Shown here piece after piece: positions 1 through 11,059 of a stretch of DNA of 64,000 bases; positions within the stretch are counted from its first letter, which is position 1, and each line of letters starts with the position of its first letter. The stretch comes from Nymphaea colorata (taxonomy: Eukaryota; Streptophyta; Magnoliopsida; Nymphaeales; Nymphaeaceae). The stretch covers positions 20,130,412 to 20,194,411 of the forward strand of contig NC_045139.1 in NCBI RefSeq assembly GCF_008831285.2. Direction: 5' to 3'. A program made the position numbers and the translations under genes. The notes below the pieces were generated by a model. It ran no database searches. It saw nothing but the letters and a program-made list of their open reading frames with translations, and was not told the origin of the DNA.

Positions 1-560
1 AGCCTCTCGGGCTCTCCTGGCGACAAAGGGTTCGCACAGTCGAGCATTGCGTTCCGGGTCTTGGGTAGTAGGTGGCATTCGGCAGCGAGTGAGGCTAGTC
101 CCGGTCTAGTCCTAGGCAGACCCGTATCAGAGACCCTGTTTCCCACATGTTCTGACTGCCGAACCAGATATCGCAGTCTTCTTTCGTTCGGCGTTGTTTC
201 CACCGGCCATCAATCGGTGTGAAATTGTTTAGGCAGAGACTTGGACGAGTGGCGGTCCCAAGAAGCCTGAGCTCGACCACCAAAGTCATCGGTACTGGCC
301 AGAATCACCTGTTTTCCAGCCATCTGCGCTATTACTACCAGATTTGGGCGTTCAAGGGTTTGACGACAACAAAATCCTCAGGCGCTGTTTGCTCTGTAGA
401 TTTTTGCTGTCGAGCAGGAGTCTATCGGATTCCTAAGTGTCTGAGGAGCATTCTCACACAATTTTAAATTTTTTAAAGATCTTTCTGTACATTTTTTGAA
501 GTGCCGCCATTGCGTGGGTCACTTGTTGCACTCTGTTACGGCACTTTAGAAGTGCCGCCA
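1..560. other. Unassigned sequence at left edge
   Basis: No recognisable gene or element. The short reading frames here have no family motif that I can see. Around 500-565 the 10-mer agtgccgcca occurs twice, with an inverted ggcactt between the copies. That may be a decayed repeat end, but no boundary can be defined. Confidence 0.3.
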
Positions 561-689
561 CGCTGTTTTGCCACTCTCCTTCAATGACGAATCAAGGAAA
601 ACGAACATTGGTTTGGAGTCCTGGCAGCATAAAATCCATCATCACCTATATCAAATATAGGTTCCATCTCTCTTTCGTCTCAATCCATG

Positions 690-1540
690 TTTCAATGGAA
701 TGCTTTCTCCAATTTTGTTTCAGTAAAGATAGATAGCTCCAACTATTTGCTATGGAGATCACAAATAGAATCATGTTCAATCAAGATCTGATTAAATTTG
801 TGGATGGTTCTTGTCCTGCTCGAAATCAATTTATTGGCGAAGGAGCAAACAAAGTTGTTAATCCTGAGTTTATTATTTGGAAGCGAGTAGATCAGTTAGC
901 CTTGAGCTGGATCAAGGCTACTGTAGATAAATCTGTTTTGGGTCAAACCATTAGGTCCCCCACGTCTAAAGATGCATGGATTCAATTGGAAAAATCTTAT
1001 GCATCACAATCCAGTATGTGAATTTTATAGCTAAAATGAGATCTTCAAGACGTGTGAAAGGGAGATCTCCCTATGGTCGAATACTTGAATAAAGTTAGAT
1101 TTCTTGCTGATGCTTTATGTGCTGCAAATGAATTTATTTCTGATACTATTGTACACCATACTCTTAATGAGTTATCCACTAAATATGAAAGTTTCATAAC
1201 TTCGATCACTACCATGAAGAATCTGCCTACATTTGTTGAGATATATGATCTCTTGTTAAACCATGAGAAACGACTTCAAAATATGAATCATCATTCCTTT
1301 CAACAAGTTGAAAATTTAGTGGCCTTCTTTAGCTAGCGAGGACATGGGCGTAGTCGTTTCCATAGAGGTCGAGGTAGGGGCAGACAACAATATCCACAAC
1401 AATATTCTCAACATAATGGAAATCAGCCAAAAAGTTCTTATCAAAATCAAGGTAACCATGGGTTTAAGGACTCTAACTCGATGAATCAGCCTATAGTATG
1501 TCAATTCTGTGGCAGGAAAAACCACACAGCTTGTCAATGT
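690..1540 (+). pseudogene. Copia gag remnant (UBN2-like domain and CCHC zinc knuckle)
   Basis: Gag forms the particle that packages the element RNA. The first part (to about 1020) matches the UBN2-type gag of plant copia elements, with DQLALSWI and TSKDAWIQLEKSYASQ motifs. A stop at about 1019-1021 and a frame change separate it from the second part (1073-1336), which carries the LLLNHEKRLQ motif typical of this gag. A third frame holds an intact zinc knuckle at 1499-1540, CQFCGRKNHTACQC, fitting C-x2-C-x4-H-x4-C. At least two frame breaks make the protein non-functional. Confidence 0.88.
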
Positions 1541-1589
1541 TATGATATTCCTAAGGCATTTGCTACTATTGCCTTGGGACAACAACCTA

Positions 1590-1941
1590 CGGATACAACA
1601 TGTTACCTGGATACAAGCGCTTCTCATCATATGACTACTCAAGAAGACATCCTCTAAATAAATTAGATTATATGGGTACAGATGGTGTGATGGTCGCAAA
1701 TGGATCTAATGCTCGTATTTCGAATATTGGTAATGCCTCTATCTCTACTAATAGAAGAAAATTTAATTTGCCTCATGTTCTCTATGTTCCTGGAATTGCT
1801 AAAAATCTGCTGTCTGTAGCAAAATTTACTAAAGACAATCATTGTTTCTTTGAATTTTATCATCATAAATTCTTGGTTAAGGATATGCAGACCAAACACA
1901 CACTTCATCAGGGACTGAATAAGCATGTACTTTATGTCTAG
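1590..1941 (+). pseudogene. Copia aspartic protease and pre-integrase region, broken
   Basis: The sequence CYLDTSASHHMT (about 1600-1635) matches the copia protease active-site region, usually D-S-G-A-S-xH; here the glycine is replaced by serine. After a frameshift near 1655 the frame at 1600-1941 continues with the LPHVLYVPGIAKNLLSVAKF motif, which is the conserved protease C-terminal segment of copia elements. The protease would cleave the Gag-Pol polyprotein. The frameshift and the altered active site indicate it is dead. Confidence 0.85.
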
Positions 1942-2039
1942 ACCTTATTGTTGGACTCTCATAGTGGGAAACAGGCTGGTGTGCAGCTGACACAAGATAA
2001 ATTATCAACATATCAAGCATTGTCTACTTTAGCATGGAA

Positions 2040-2960
2040 TAAAGATGCCATGGTTTGGCATTGTCACCTCCTCCTAGCTCTAGAATATTGAATCTTTTGA
2101 ATCAGACATCTCCTCTATTTAAACACTTTCAATATGCTGATTTTCGTTTTAGTTGTGTGGTTGGAAAAATTCTTGCTTACTATTTGCAAGTTCCAACAAA
2201 GTTGCTAGTTTACCTCTTGAAATTGTGCATGCGGATCTGTAGGGACCAGCTCCTCAAGTCTCTAGAAATGGATATTGGTATTATTTGTTGCTTGTTGATG
2301 ATTTCTCCAAATTTTCATGGATCTTTCCTCTCACCAAGAAGTCAGACACCTTTCATTGCTTCAAAAACTTCCAAAACATTGTTGAAAATCAACTTGGTCA
2401 GAAAATAAAAATTTTTCAGAGCAACGGTGGGGGTGAGTTCATGAGTCATGAGTTCTCTCAATTTCTTAATGATCATGAAATTAAAAGAAGAATATCATGC
2501 CGACATACACATCAGTAGAACGGCGTCGTCGAACGTAAACATCGACATGTGGTTGAAACTGGTCTTACAATGATGTCTCATGCTTAGCTAAAGGATTTCT
2601 TATGGTATGATGCATTCAAAACTGCAGTACACATTATCAATTGTCTTTCATCTTTCCATCTTGGAAAGAAGTCTTCGTATGAAATGCTATTGAAACATAA
2701 ACCAGATTTAAAACATCTTCGTGTGTTTGGACGTACATGCTATCATGCATTGGAGCCTTATAGGTCAAATAAGCTTCCTCCTAAATCTAAGACATGTGTT
2801 TTCATTGGATATGACATTTGCTATGAAGGCTATCTCTGTTATGGTCTAATTTCTAGAAAAACCATCTATCTCGTCATGTGGTTTTTAATGAAAATCATTT
2901 TTTATTCCCAAAGAAGAATTTTTGTGCTCCAGATATAGCTAAATGGCTTCTAGAGGAAAA
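2040..2960 (+). pseudogene. Copia integrase remnant with altered catalytic Asp
   Basis: Integrase inserts the cDNA copy into chromosomes. A WHCHL motif near 2056 is the start of the zinc-binding domain. The core follows: HADL then an in-frame TAG at 2240-2242, then LLVDDFSKFSWIFPL. The next motif reads FQSNGGGEF, where the second catalytic Asp of the D-D-E triad would be expected; the codon at 2423-2425 encodes Asn. NGVVERKHRHVVE (from about 2520, after another stop) keeps the Glu. The C-terminal part (2684-2938) has LRVFGRTCYHAL and CVFIGYD motifs. At least three stops lie in the expected frame. Confidence 0.88.
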
Positions 2961-3399
2961 ACTGCCTTCAACAAGCATGTCAAACAATGAAATTATTGAG
3001 CTACCAAATCCTCTTCACAATACTCTTCCTAGGTCTCAACCTAGTCCTAGGTCTCAACCTAGACAAGAAGACAACCAATTGATCCCTCAGCAAGATTTAC
3101 ATGGACATCCAATGATGCAGAAATCACAAATCACATGCCTCAATGCACCCATCACATGGTGACCAGATCGCAAGATGGCACAAGATGCCTTAAAGTTCCT
3201 TTGTCCTTTCTATCCACCCATCTCGGAGCAAGTAAAAAAGATGAGGAACCTCACACCCTTCAACAAGCTCAAAACAATGTTAAATGCCATGAATGAGGAG
3301 ATGTCGGCACTTGAACGAACCAAACTTGGAATTTGGTTCTACCACTGATCAACAAACATATTATTGGGTGTAAATGAATTTACAAACTCAAACACAATG

Positions 3400-4140
3400 C
3401 TGATGGATCTATTGCTCGACACAAGGCAAGATTGTTTGCCAAGGGCTATAGTCAACAGGAAGGGGTAGATTATTTTGAGACATATAGTCATGTTGTCAAG
3501 CTTACCACTATTCGTCTAGTCCTTTCTATTTCCATAAGTCGTGGGTGGACTATTCGACAACTTGATGTCAACAATGCCTTTCTTCATGGAGCACTATAAG
3601 AGGATGTCTATATGATACAATATCCAGGATTTGAAGATAAACACATACCACATTATGTATGCAAACTATAGAAAGCGTTATTAAACAGGCTCCTAGAGCA
3701 TGGTATGACAAATTGAGGATATATATGGAAAAATCAAGTTTTCATAACTCCAAGGCAGATTCCTCTATATTTATTGCTAATAGCAATAATCAAACTACAC
3801 TCGTACTTATTTACGTTGATGATATCGTTATCACAGGCAGCTCCAATGATCATATTCACAGTCTTATAAAGGCATTTGCTTCCAATTTTTCTATTAAAGA
3901 TCTTGTATCCATTCACTACTTTCTTGGCATTGAAATTGGTACAACAGCAAAAAGCTTAATTTTATCTGAGTGCAAATATATTAAAGAATTACTTCACTGA
4001 TCCAATATGGAAGAAGCCAATCCAACGGTTACTCCTGCAATAGTTAACTCCACACCATCTAAATATAATGTGCATGCTTTCAAAGAGCTCTCTACTTATA
4101 GGAGTATAGTTGTTGGACTGCCACTTTTATAAGGCCTGAC
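3400..4140 (+). pseudogene. Copia reverse transcriptase remnant
   Basis: This is the polymerase that copies element RNA into [24 protein letters not shown] (about 3425-3485) is the conserved N-terminal RT motif, followed by [15 protein letters not shown] stop follows at 3597-3599 and a frame change comes near 3660. The frame at 3659-4000 retains APRAWYDKL and an intact catalytic YVDD box at 3812-3823, then FLGIEI. The first about 80 residues normally found between integrase and RT are very degraded (2960-3400). Confidence 0.9.
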
Positions 4141-4169
4141 ATTTCTTTTGCAGTAAATACAGCTTGCCA

Positions 4170-4660
4170 ATTTATGCATGATCTAACTGAGGAGCATTGG
4201 ATCTATGCCAAACGAATCTTGAGATATCTTAAAGGCACTCTAAATCTTGGTCTAGCTGGGTATGCTGATGTTGATTGGGCAGGGTGCCCGAATGACCGGC
4301 AATCCACTCGTGGGTACCTTACCTTTCTTGGAGCCAATCTTATCTCATGGAATTCATCCAAACAACGAGCAGTGACTAAGTCTAGTACAGAGGCTGAATA
4401 TAAGGCTATGGTAGCAGTATTTGCTGAAATCAGTTGATTGCAACAAATTCTTCAAGAATTGCACGTAACAAATTCAGTCACTCCAAAAATAGGGTGTGAT
4501 AGCTTGGGAGCTACATATCTGGCAGCAAATCTTGTATTTCACGCCCGTACAAAACATACAGAAGTTGATTTTCATTTCATCTGGGAGAAGGTCGCAAGGT
4601 AAGAGATTCAAATTCGTTTCATTCTTTCCAACGAACAACTTGTAGACATTTTAACCAAGT
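4170..4660 (+). pseudogene. Copia RNase H remnant
   Basis: RNase H degrades the RNA of the RNA-DNA hybrid during reverse transcription. The sequence shows GYADVDWAGCPNDRQSTRGY, then SSTEAEYKAM, then after a TGA at 4435-4437 the segment AANLVFHARTKHTEVDFHF, which is the standard end of copia RNase H. A second stop interrupts the tail near 4600. Domain order and spacing to the 3' LTR (about 80 bp) are normal for copia. Confidence 0.9.
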
Positions 4661-4736
4661 CTTTGCTAGGACCTCGGTTCATATTTCTTCGAGACAAGCT
4701 CAATCTCCTTCTCATGGAGATTAGCTTGAGGGGGCA

Positions 4737-5036
4737 TGTTAAGATAAATGAAAATCACGATCAAATCTCTCGTGATATACCTGACAAAATTAGTGATGGA
4801 CATGATAAGGAAAGAAAAAAATATGCTTGTCATATCAAATGCTAAAAATCAGCAATTCTGTAGGCAACCATATCTACCCAAATGTAATACCACATAAATA
4901 AATAGTGGAACCTGCATCTTTCAAATTCATTGAGAGAAATTGCAGAGACGTGGATGTAAGCATAAAGCTGAACCACGTTCAAATCGTTGTTTTCCTTTGA
5001 GTCACTTTCTCCTTAGTTTCTCTTTGAGTTTTAACA
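4737..5036 (+). repeat. 3' LTR of the copia element (300 bp)
   Basis: It begins TGTTAAGATAAATG right after the purine tract and ends GAGTTTTAACA, so the termini form the inverted pair TGTTAA...TTAACA. A possible TATA-like segment (cataaataaatag) sits near 4893. No matching copy lies upstream of gag in this window, so the 5' LTR has been lost or lies outside. The right boundary rests only on the terminal inverted repeat. Confidence 0.78.
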
Positions 5037-5569
5037 CTTTCCATTTCCCTCTTCACCCCCACTTGCAATTGAATTCTATTGTTCTAAAATCACTGGATAG
5101 GGATCGGAGGCCTTTCAGTATGCCGTTCCACCGATCAGAAGCCCACTGGAGCAAACGTGCGCGCACACAGAAGAGAACGTATGAGAGATTGCATTTAGAT
5201 GTGACTCATAAAATTTACATCGCCCATTGCCAATTTCCTTCCCACATGAGCTTGCCTGTAAAAAATGAGCTTGCCTCTAAAATTTACATCCCCCATTGCG
5301 CTCTAACGTTCTAGATAACGATCCTTGCCTGTTGAAACTTACAGTACTCTCTCTCTCACGCGCACACGCAGAGTAAATATGAAAATATTCATTTACATGT
5401 TGGCTGGTAAGAATTTACATCGTTGTTGCCTTTGCCAGAATTCTTTATCATCATAAGCTTGCCCGGAAATAGCAACTAATTTCACTGTTATTAAGTAGAC
5501 TCCGAGTGTTGTACCAAATGCTAGAAAAACGATGCTTGTCTTAAGCACACGCACACACAGGAACTCTCC

Positions 5570-6487
5570 CTATGGCTGATGTTGAACCTGGAGAGGAGGT
5601 GGGGATGGAGGACGCCAAAAAGGGAACCAAGATGGTGGCTCGCCTAACGAGAAAGGAGGAGGTGGAGGTGGTGGAAATAGTGATGGAATCGGAGGAAGAT
5701 GTGGCCATGAGGGTGTCGGCGGCGAAAAGGGGAATGGGAATGGCAAAGTTGGGGGCCTTGTAAAAGGCAGAGGTGGAAAAGGAGGAAAAGGAGGGAGGAA
5801 GGGAAAAGGAGGCAGTTGAGGCATTGGTGGTAGAGGTGGGAAAGGGAAAGTAAACGGTGGGAACCATGGATTCGGCCACAGGAACTTCGAATTGTTTACA
5901 GACTCCAGCCTTTCATTTCCACAGATGGAGAGGTCAACCGTGGGCGGTCTGTAATTCAAAGGTTTCACGCAAAGGATGCAAGAATTGCCTTGCCTGGACC
6001 TGATGTACATCTCTCTTGTTGTGTTAATACCTTGAACACTGCAGGCAGCAGGAGGACTCTTTCCGAGGGTGGCCTTACAAAAGGATTCCTTCCGATAGCC
6101 ATTTCTGCAGTCATACCCGTCCACAAAGGGGAGCTTGAATCTGTAAGCACCATACCTGTTTGTTTTTGTCGTCACAGAGTATGCTAAACTCTTCGTTGAT
6201 TGTAATCCCACTTTTATACTGCATTCTATATGGACATCCACACCTACAATCCACATTTCTACGAATATTAAGTTGATATTACAACAAAATGGTCATCAAG
6301 TGTTTCGCTGGAGGTTTGAACGCCTACCTTGTAAGAAGTAGCTGTGCTTAGAGAAGGTTTTCTGCAAGCAGGAGTCGCAGAACACGCTGCCAATGACTGT
6401 AATGCTTCTGGATGTGAGTCTTCCTTCATTATCACCTGCCGCTGTGACGAGAATGGCTGCAAGGATGCTAACAGAGTAGAGCTTCAT
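5570..6487 (-). CDS. Secreted Ole e 1-domain protein with Pro/Phe-rich tail (2 exons)
   Basis: This looks like an intact host gene. Exon 1 is 6487-6328 and exon 2 is 6243-5570. The 84-bp intron has donor G|GTAGGC and acceptor TTGTAG|GT, and joins the two frames without a stop, giving 277 residues. Residues 1-18 are a signal peptide. Residues about 29-150 fit the pollen Ole e 1 / extensin-like domain: GSVFCDSC at 33-40, KHSYFLQGVDVHIEC at 47-61, and further Cys at 99, 109, 121, 142 and 145. From about residue 174 to the end it is a Pro/Phe/Leu-rich tail with PPF and FPF runs and a seven-proline run. Such proteins are secreted and many are cell-wall associated; the exact role is unknown. The gene is flanked by a copia element on its 3' side. 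The start was chosen because it opens the signal peptide. Confidence 0.88.
6244..6327 (-). other. Intron of the Ole e 1-domain gene
   Basis: An 84-bp intron in phase 1, with GT at the 5' end (6327-6326) and AG at the 3' end (6245-6244). Removing it joins FLQ to GVDVHIEC, which restores the continuous sequence expected for this domain. That is the main evidence for the splice. Confidence 0.85.
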
Positions 6488-7380
6488 GATTAGCTATGAG
6501 CTGTACTGTCGCACAAGAGCTTCTTTTATGGATGCAATGACTTTTTTTAATATTTTATTTTGTAACCCGTGAATATAGTGATGCCATTTTTTCTTTTTTT
6601 CACAAGAGGCGCTTGCGACAAGGACCAGGCATGTGAAGTATGGTGCTGGCGTTTTATGAGATCGAGTGTCCCGTTGAGCCGCATGCTGTTAAGCTGTTAG
6701 CTATGTCAGTCACATACCTGTCAAAACCTTCACGGGTTGCTACAGACTTTTGGGAAACTTTTTCTGTTTTCTTATGTTTCCTTGTAGTCTAATGTCTATT
6801 CCATTGTCTTAATCGGTTTTCCTGTTTTCATTGCATTAAAGTTGAAAGGGAAGTGGAATTTCTGTAATTTTTTCTCATTGTATTAAATAAGGAGCTAAAT
6901 GGGGCCCTCCAGCCCCAGGAGCTTGCTCGTTTACAAGGGGGAACCCTTTATTTTTGCCTTGAAAATTGGTGAAAAACAATTGACATGCATACCATTCTCC
7001 CTCGAAGTATAAGAAATCTTTTAATTTGTGTGGTTAAGTGGCCTTTGTGAACCAGCACTAACACCGTCATTGGATCTTATCATAACTCCACACCGTGGTG
7101 TTAATTAGTGTGCTTGAACATGAGTAGTACTAGCATGAATGACCTCTTAAAGTTCTTGTGTTACATCCCCTTGGAATGAGAGTCATCAGGGATCCTCTCC
7201 TCCTCATTCCTCCTCTTTGCTCACATCCTGTCTTTGTGGGTTTCTGTTTGCAGGCAGCACAGTTGCTTATTATGCTGCTGACTTGTATATTTTGTTCTTT
7301 TTATTTTGTTTTTGCGATTTGTTCTTATATCTAGGAGATTTCTTGTCCTCAAATTTTGTTATACATTATCATTTTATCGG
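6488..7380. other. Upstream region of the Ole e 1-domain gene and unassigned spacer
   Basis: This holds the promoter side of the minus-strand gene. On the minus strand, CACTATATTCAC near 6573 is a possible TATA box about 90 bases before the start codon; this is weak. The rest (6650-7380) shows no gene or repeat that I recognise. Confidence 0.3.

Positions 7381-7418
<38 letters not shown>
7381..7418. repeat. (TC)n microsatellite
   Basis: A run of about 17 TC units followed by a short CA run (about 7424-7437). The Ser-Leu repeats read here in two frames are artefacts of this repeat. Confidence 0.95.
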
Positions 7419-7419
<1 letters not shown>

Positions 7420-7439
7420 ATCTAACACACACACACAAC

Positions 7440-7680
7440 TCGAGTTCCCTTTGCAGCACACCATTGATAAGGTTTTCCGGTTGCTTAAGGTGGATCTCCC
7501 TGCTCCAGGGGTGCGTGGCATTGAAGAGGATTTGCTTACATGCTTTATAGTATGGCCCCAGGGATTGGTAAGCCGGTCAAGCAGGGGAAGCCCCAGGGAT
7601 TGGTAAGCCTGTCAAGCAGGGGAAGGCCAAGAAGAGGCAACACACCACTTGCTCTCCTCCGTCTAGAAGAATTCGTAAAT
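7440..7680 (+). pseudogene. Possible exon relic with a 35-bp tandem duplication
   Basis: A splice-acceptor-like ccctttgcag (7449-7458) is followed by an open stretch reading HTIDKVFRLLKVDLPAPG, and a basic segment ends at a TAG near 7678. The sequence ccccagggattggtaagcc occurs at 7556 and again at 7591, a 35-bp tandem duplication that shifts the frame. It looks like a fragment of a protein-coding gene, but I do not recognise the family and see no companion exons. Confidence 0.25.
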
Positions 7681-7951
7681 AGCGCGTCATTTTTTTGAAT
7701 GTCGAGTGTTGACATGGGTTCCTTTCATAGGTGAGGGTCGTCTGGTTTACTAAAAGTCATATATGTTGTAGAGATGCATCCCTAGGTATCTTTCATAGTT
7801 CATGTTGGTGTTTTTGTATTGCCTTGCACAGGTCGTGCAAGTCTGGCCTCGACTTTCATTGATTTTGGTTTTTTGTTTCTTTGTGTAATGTACCGGTTTT
7901 GTACTCTATTGTCCAACACATTGTTGGATTTGCAATGTTGAATGCATACTC

Positions 7952-7972
7952 ACACACACACACACACACACA
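7952..7972. repeat. (CA)n microsatellite
   Basis: About ten CA units, simple repeat. Short frames around it have no recognisable domain. Confidence 0.9.
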
Positions 7973-7979
7973 TACATGA

Positions 7980-10250
7980 GCTCTCTCTTTGGCACCATGA
8001 GTCGGCCTCGCCACTCCTGGTGATTTTGCCCTTTTGCATGATCGCTTCTGGAATATGTTCCTTGCCATTCCCACCAAACATATGCTACCTACGAAACGAA
8101 TATGGTGGTCAATGTTAATGCTTGGCTCTTGGCTTCAGACTTCAACATCCCAACATCCCTATTTGTTCCTTTCAAACTTTCTTTGGTGGTTTTCACAACT
8201 CTTTCAAGCTTCCTCAATGCAGCAATGGCTATTTCTTTTGTGACTTAGCAGATGCTCGTATGTTTGTGTACTCCATTCATAGTGAGGTTTTCCTCGGCAA
8301 AGGCATTGCGATCCTTAGATGCACTCTTCTTCAGGCTCAATCGTTCATAGTTTGGCAGTACTAATTCATTAGCTTGGCCTCGCCAGATGTCGTCTTTCAG
8401 TGGCATTTTCAGAGGACCTCATCACACCTTGCCTATCCTAGCAACTTGTGGTGTTCTCACTGTTTTTACAGAATTTTTAGGCATCACCATGAATGCAATC
8501 ACTGTTATCCTACACTGTAACTTTCTGTCTAGGCTGCCCCAGCTAGGTTTGTCCCTGATCTTAAACCACGGCCCCTTGTGGTCTTCTATGACTTCGTTGC
8601 CCACTATTAAATGTCGCCTTCACAATCCTCGGTCTCTTGTATGTGTGGGACCATTGTAAGTTCCACTCTCCCTTTGTCTCATCCCTGATCCCTCCAGTAT
8701 ACTCGGTACTTTTTTGTCTGCTGTGTCCACTGGCCAGCCCCTCTCAGAGACTTCACCTCGACTTCTAATGAAGTTGTGTTAATGTTGCATTGGCCTATGT
8801 CCCAACCTTTTGCGACTGGTGACTCTTTGTTCACTTGGTTAGTTTTGGACAATGTTATTAAGTGCGTTGGTGGGAAGCGATTCGTTAGGCCTGTGAGGCT
8901 ACACGACGTGCAATGTGGTGATGTGGCGCATAACCATCAGGTCCAAAATTTTGAAATATATAATATTATTAAAAAAATGAAAAATAAAAAGGTCTAAATG
9001 ATTTGGGAAACTAAATTATATGAAAAAACTACTTATGCATAGTTTTCTATAAATTGAAACTAATTATAGAAGTATGGTTTCCAACTTGAAAAAAATAAAA
9101 ACAATGATAAATATGTTTGTTCAAAGTACAATAAGATTTCATGAAAACTTAAAAACCAAAGGTCCAAAGTTTTTTTCGCTTGTTAACTCTTATGCTTGTA
9201 TGAAAGAAAGAAAATCTTGGCCCTCAATTCATAAAACCTGTAAAATGAGAAATAAAAGAGTTTTAACACACAAGATACCCAATAAAATGAGCAGGTACGC
9301 AATAACTGATGAAATCAAGTCGACAAGTTTTGTTCCTTAAAATAAATTTCATGCAATATAATATCAAATTTAGATGTCTAATGCAATGTAGATGAACCAT
9401 AAAGCATGTGACATCTTGAAAAACCAGCAAGAATAACTACCAACCAATCTACTATTCTTGTTGATAGACATCAACAGTTTAACCGAAGGCGTTGAAGAGA
9501 TAAATACATGAGAGATAGACAAAAATACTCACTAAAATTAGATCAAACCTTCACCGAAGGCCATCCAAAGGCTGCCGAAGAGTTTGGTGAAAAGCGGGGG
9601 CACGTTAATGTCGTCGCTGGACAGATAGAAAATGCAAAATCGTTTTTGCAAGTTGAAGTCTTCCACCGTTTCCACATCATTCCCTTCGCCCACTCCCCAT
9701 CATCCTCCCAACACCAAAAACATGTTGCCACTCTCGTCCCTATCAAAACACCAAAAAGCGAGACAAGCACGTGAGCACACAAGTGTTTATAGAGGTTCGG
9801 CGCAACACTACACCTACGTCCTCTATAGTTCTCTCTTCATAGATGAAATTGTGTTGAGAGTTTTCTTTAGAATGTAATTATGTTGAGTACAAAGGGTTGT
9901 GCGTCTCTCTCATGTCAAGACACGTTACATCAGAAGGTTTACATATATTGTTTGTGTTATCAATGGTAGTATTACCGTCATCAATCCCTTTTTTGAATTA
10001 ATGGATCTTCTTAACATTCATTGTTGTTGGCTTCTAGCAAAAGTATTTTGGTTTCAACCATGGTCTTTGTTATGACTGTTAACCAAAGTGGCAGAGGTAA
10101 TAGCATTGTGGCTATTGATCTTTTGCCATGATTTAGACTATGGCTGTTGCAAACATCGGCCATGGTTTTGGGCCTTGGCTATGGCTGTTATTTACAACAG
10201 CCACAAGTACTTATATGTTAGCTACCGAAAAAGCCATTGGTCCTTATAAT
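7980..10250. other. Unassigned region
   Basis: Several short frames occur (for example 8122-8364, 8387-8659, 9074-9340 and 9508-9774), but none shows a domain, codon pattern or splice context that I recognise. The segment around 9780-9830 (gaggttcggcgcaacac, cctacgtcc) resembles motifs common in plant repeats. Most likely decayed transposable-element or non-coding DNA. Confidence 0.3.
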
Positions 10251-10257
10251 TATGGGT

Positions 10258-10352
10258 TTATATATATATATATATATAAAATAGTGGGGGAGATAAAGGA
10301 GCACGTCAACTACAAATTTAATACAATAAATGTATATATATATATATATATA
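10258..10352. repeat. Two (TA)n microsatellites
   Basis: TA runs at about 10258-10278 and 10332-10352, separated by about 53 bp. The Tyr-Ile runs read across them are not genes. Confidence 0.9.
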
Positions 10353-10746
10353 ATGATTGGTGGATACCAAACCGCCTGAGAAAGGGATAAAAATGAAACC
10401 TCTCAAATTCATGTAAAAAAAATATGTTAAACAAAATGTGAACCTTATAATGTGCTTAAGAACAGTAATTTAATACAAATCATGCTTTAGTTCAAGCCAT
10501 TTTTTGTAGAAATAATTGATTTTTATACAATCAAAATTTTGATGTTATAAGAGTGTTCATCCTTTTAACTATTAAAGGAAATATTATTTAAATAAAAAAA
10601 TAACTAACTTAATATATGTTTCTCATCAAATCACTCTTAAGAAATATCTATACGTTATATTGCAAAAAATATTTTATTAATTAATTTTAATAGGCCTGAT
10701 TTTTGTCTTTTACCTAAGTGGTTTGTGGTTTGGTTTTATCCACTTT

Positions 10747-10798
10747 CAAATAAATAAATAAATAAATAAATATATATATATATACATGTATATATATA
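10747..10798. repeat. (AAAT)n and (TA)n microsatellite
   Basis: About six AAAT units run into TA and TATACATG units, in AT-rich DNA. 10400-10750 is AT-rich with no visible gene. Confidence 0.9.
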
Positions 10799-11059
10799 GT
10801 CATCCAACCAAGGTTCTAGTGATATAGAGATCAAATGAGGGTCCTCCATGAGCTTTTCATCTTTCTGATGGAAAACTCTTATTTGATTTCCCTTTTACCT
10901 TTGTTTTTTTTTTTACTTTTTATTCTATTATTCTTTTGAATGGGTGGTGCAATGAAGGGAAAGGAGGAAGGAGGAGCTTCGCCATCGACAGCGGTGCCCA
11001 GGTTGTCGAGTGGCGCTGCCCATTTGTCCATACTGTCGGGCGGCACCCAGGCAAGTTTG

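Larger units (their letters stand above)
680..5036 (+). mobile_element. Degenerate Ty1/copia LTR retrotransposon, 5' LTR missing
   Basis: The order gag, protease, integrase, reverse transcriptase, RNase H, 3' LTR is the Ty1/copia order. Each domain is recognisable in a different frame or in pieces cut by stop codons, so the element is dead. Homology begins near 680-700, where a copia gag start (SNYLLW-type motif) can be read. No 5' LTR or tRNA primer site is seen upstream, so the left end is truncated. A purine tract ending ttgagggggca directly precedes the 3' LTR at 4737. Retrotransposons of this kind copy themselves through RNA inside cytoplasmic virus-like particles. Confidence 0.93.

Noticed and set aside
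5541-5879. Second minus-strand frame rich in Ser and Thr over the end of the Ole e 1-domain gene, and a + strand frame at 5572-5763
   Set aside because: Shadows of the proline-rich tail. Only the frame ending at 5570 joins in phase to the signal-peptide exon.
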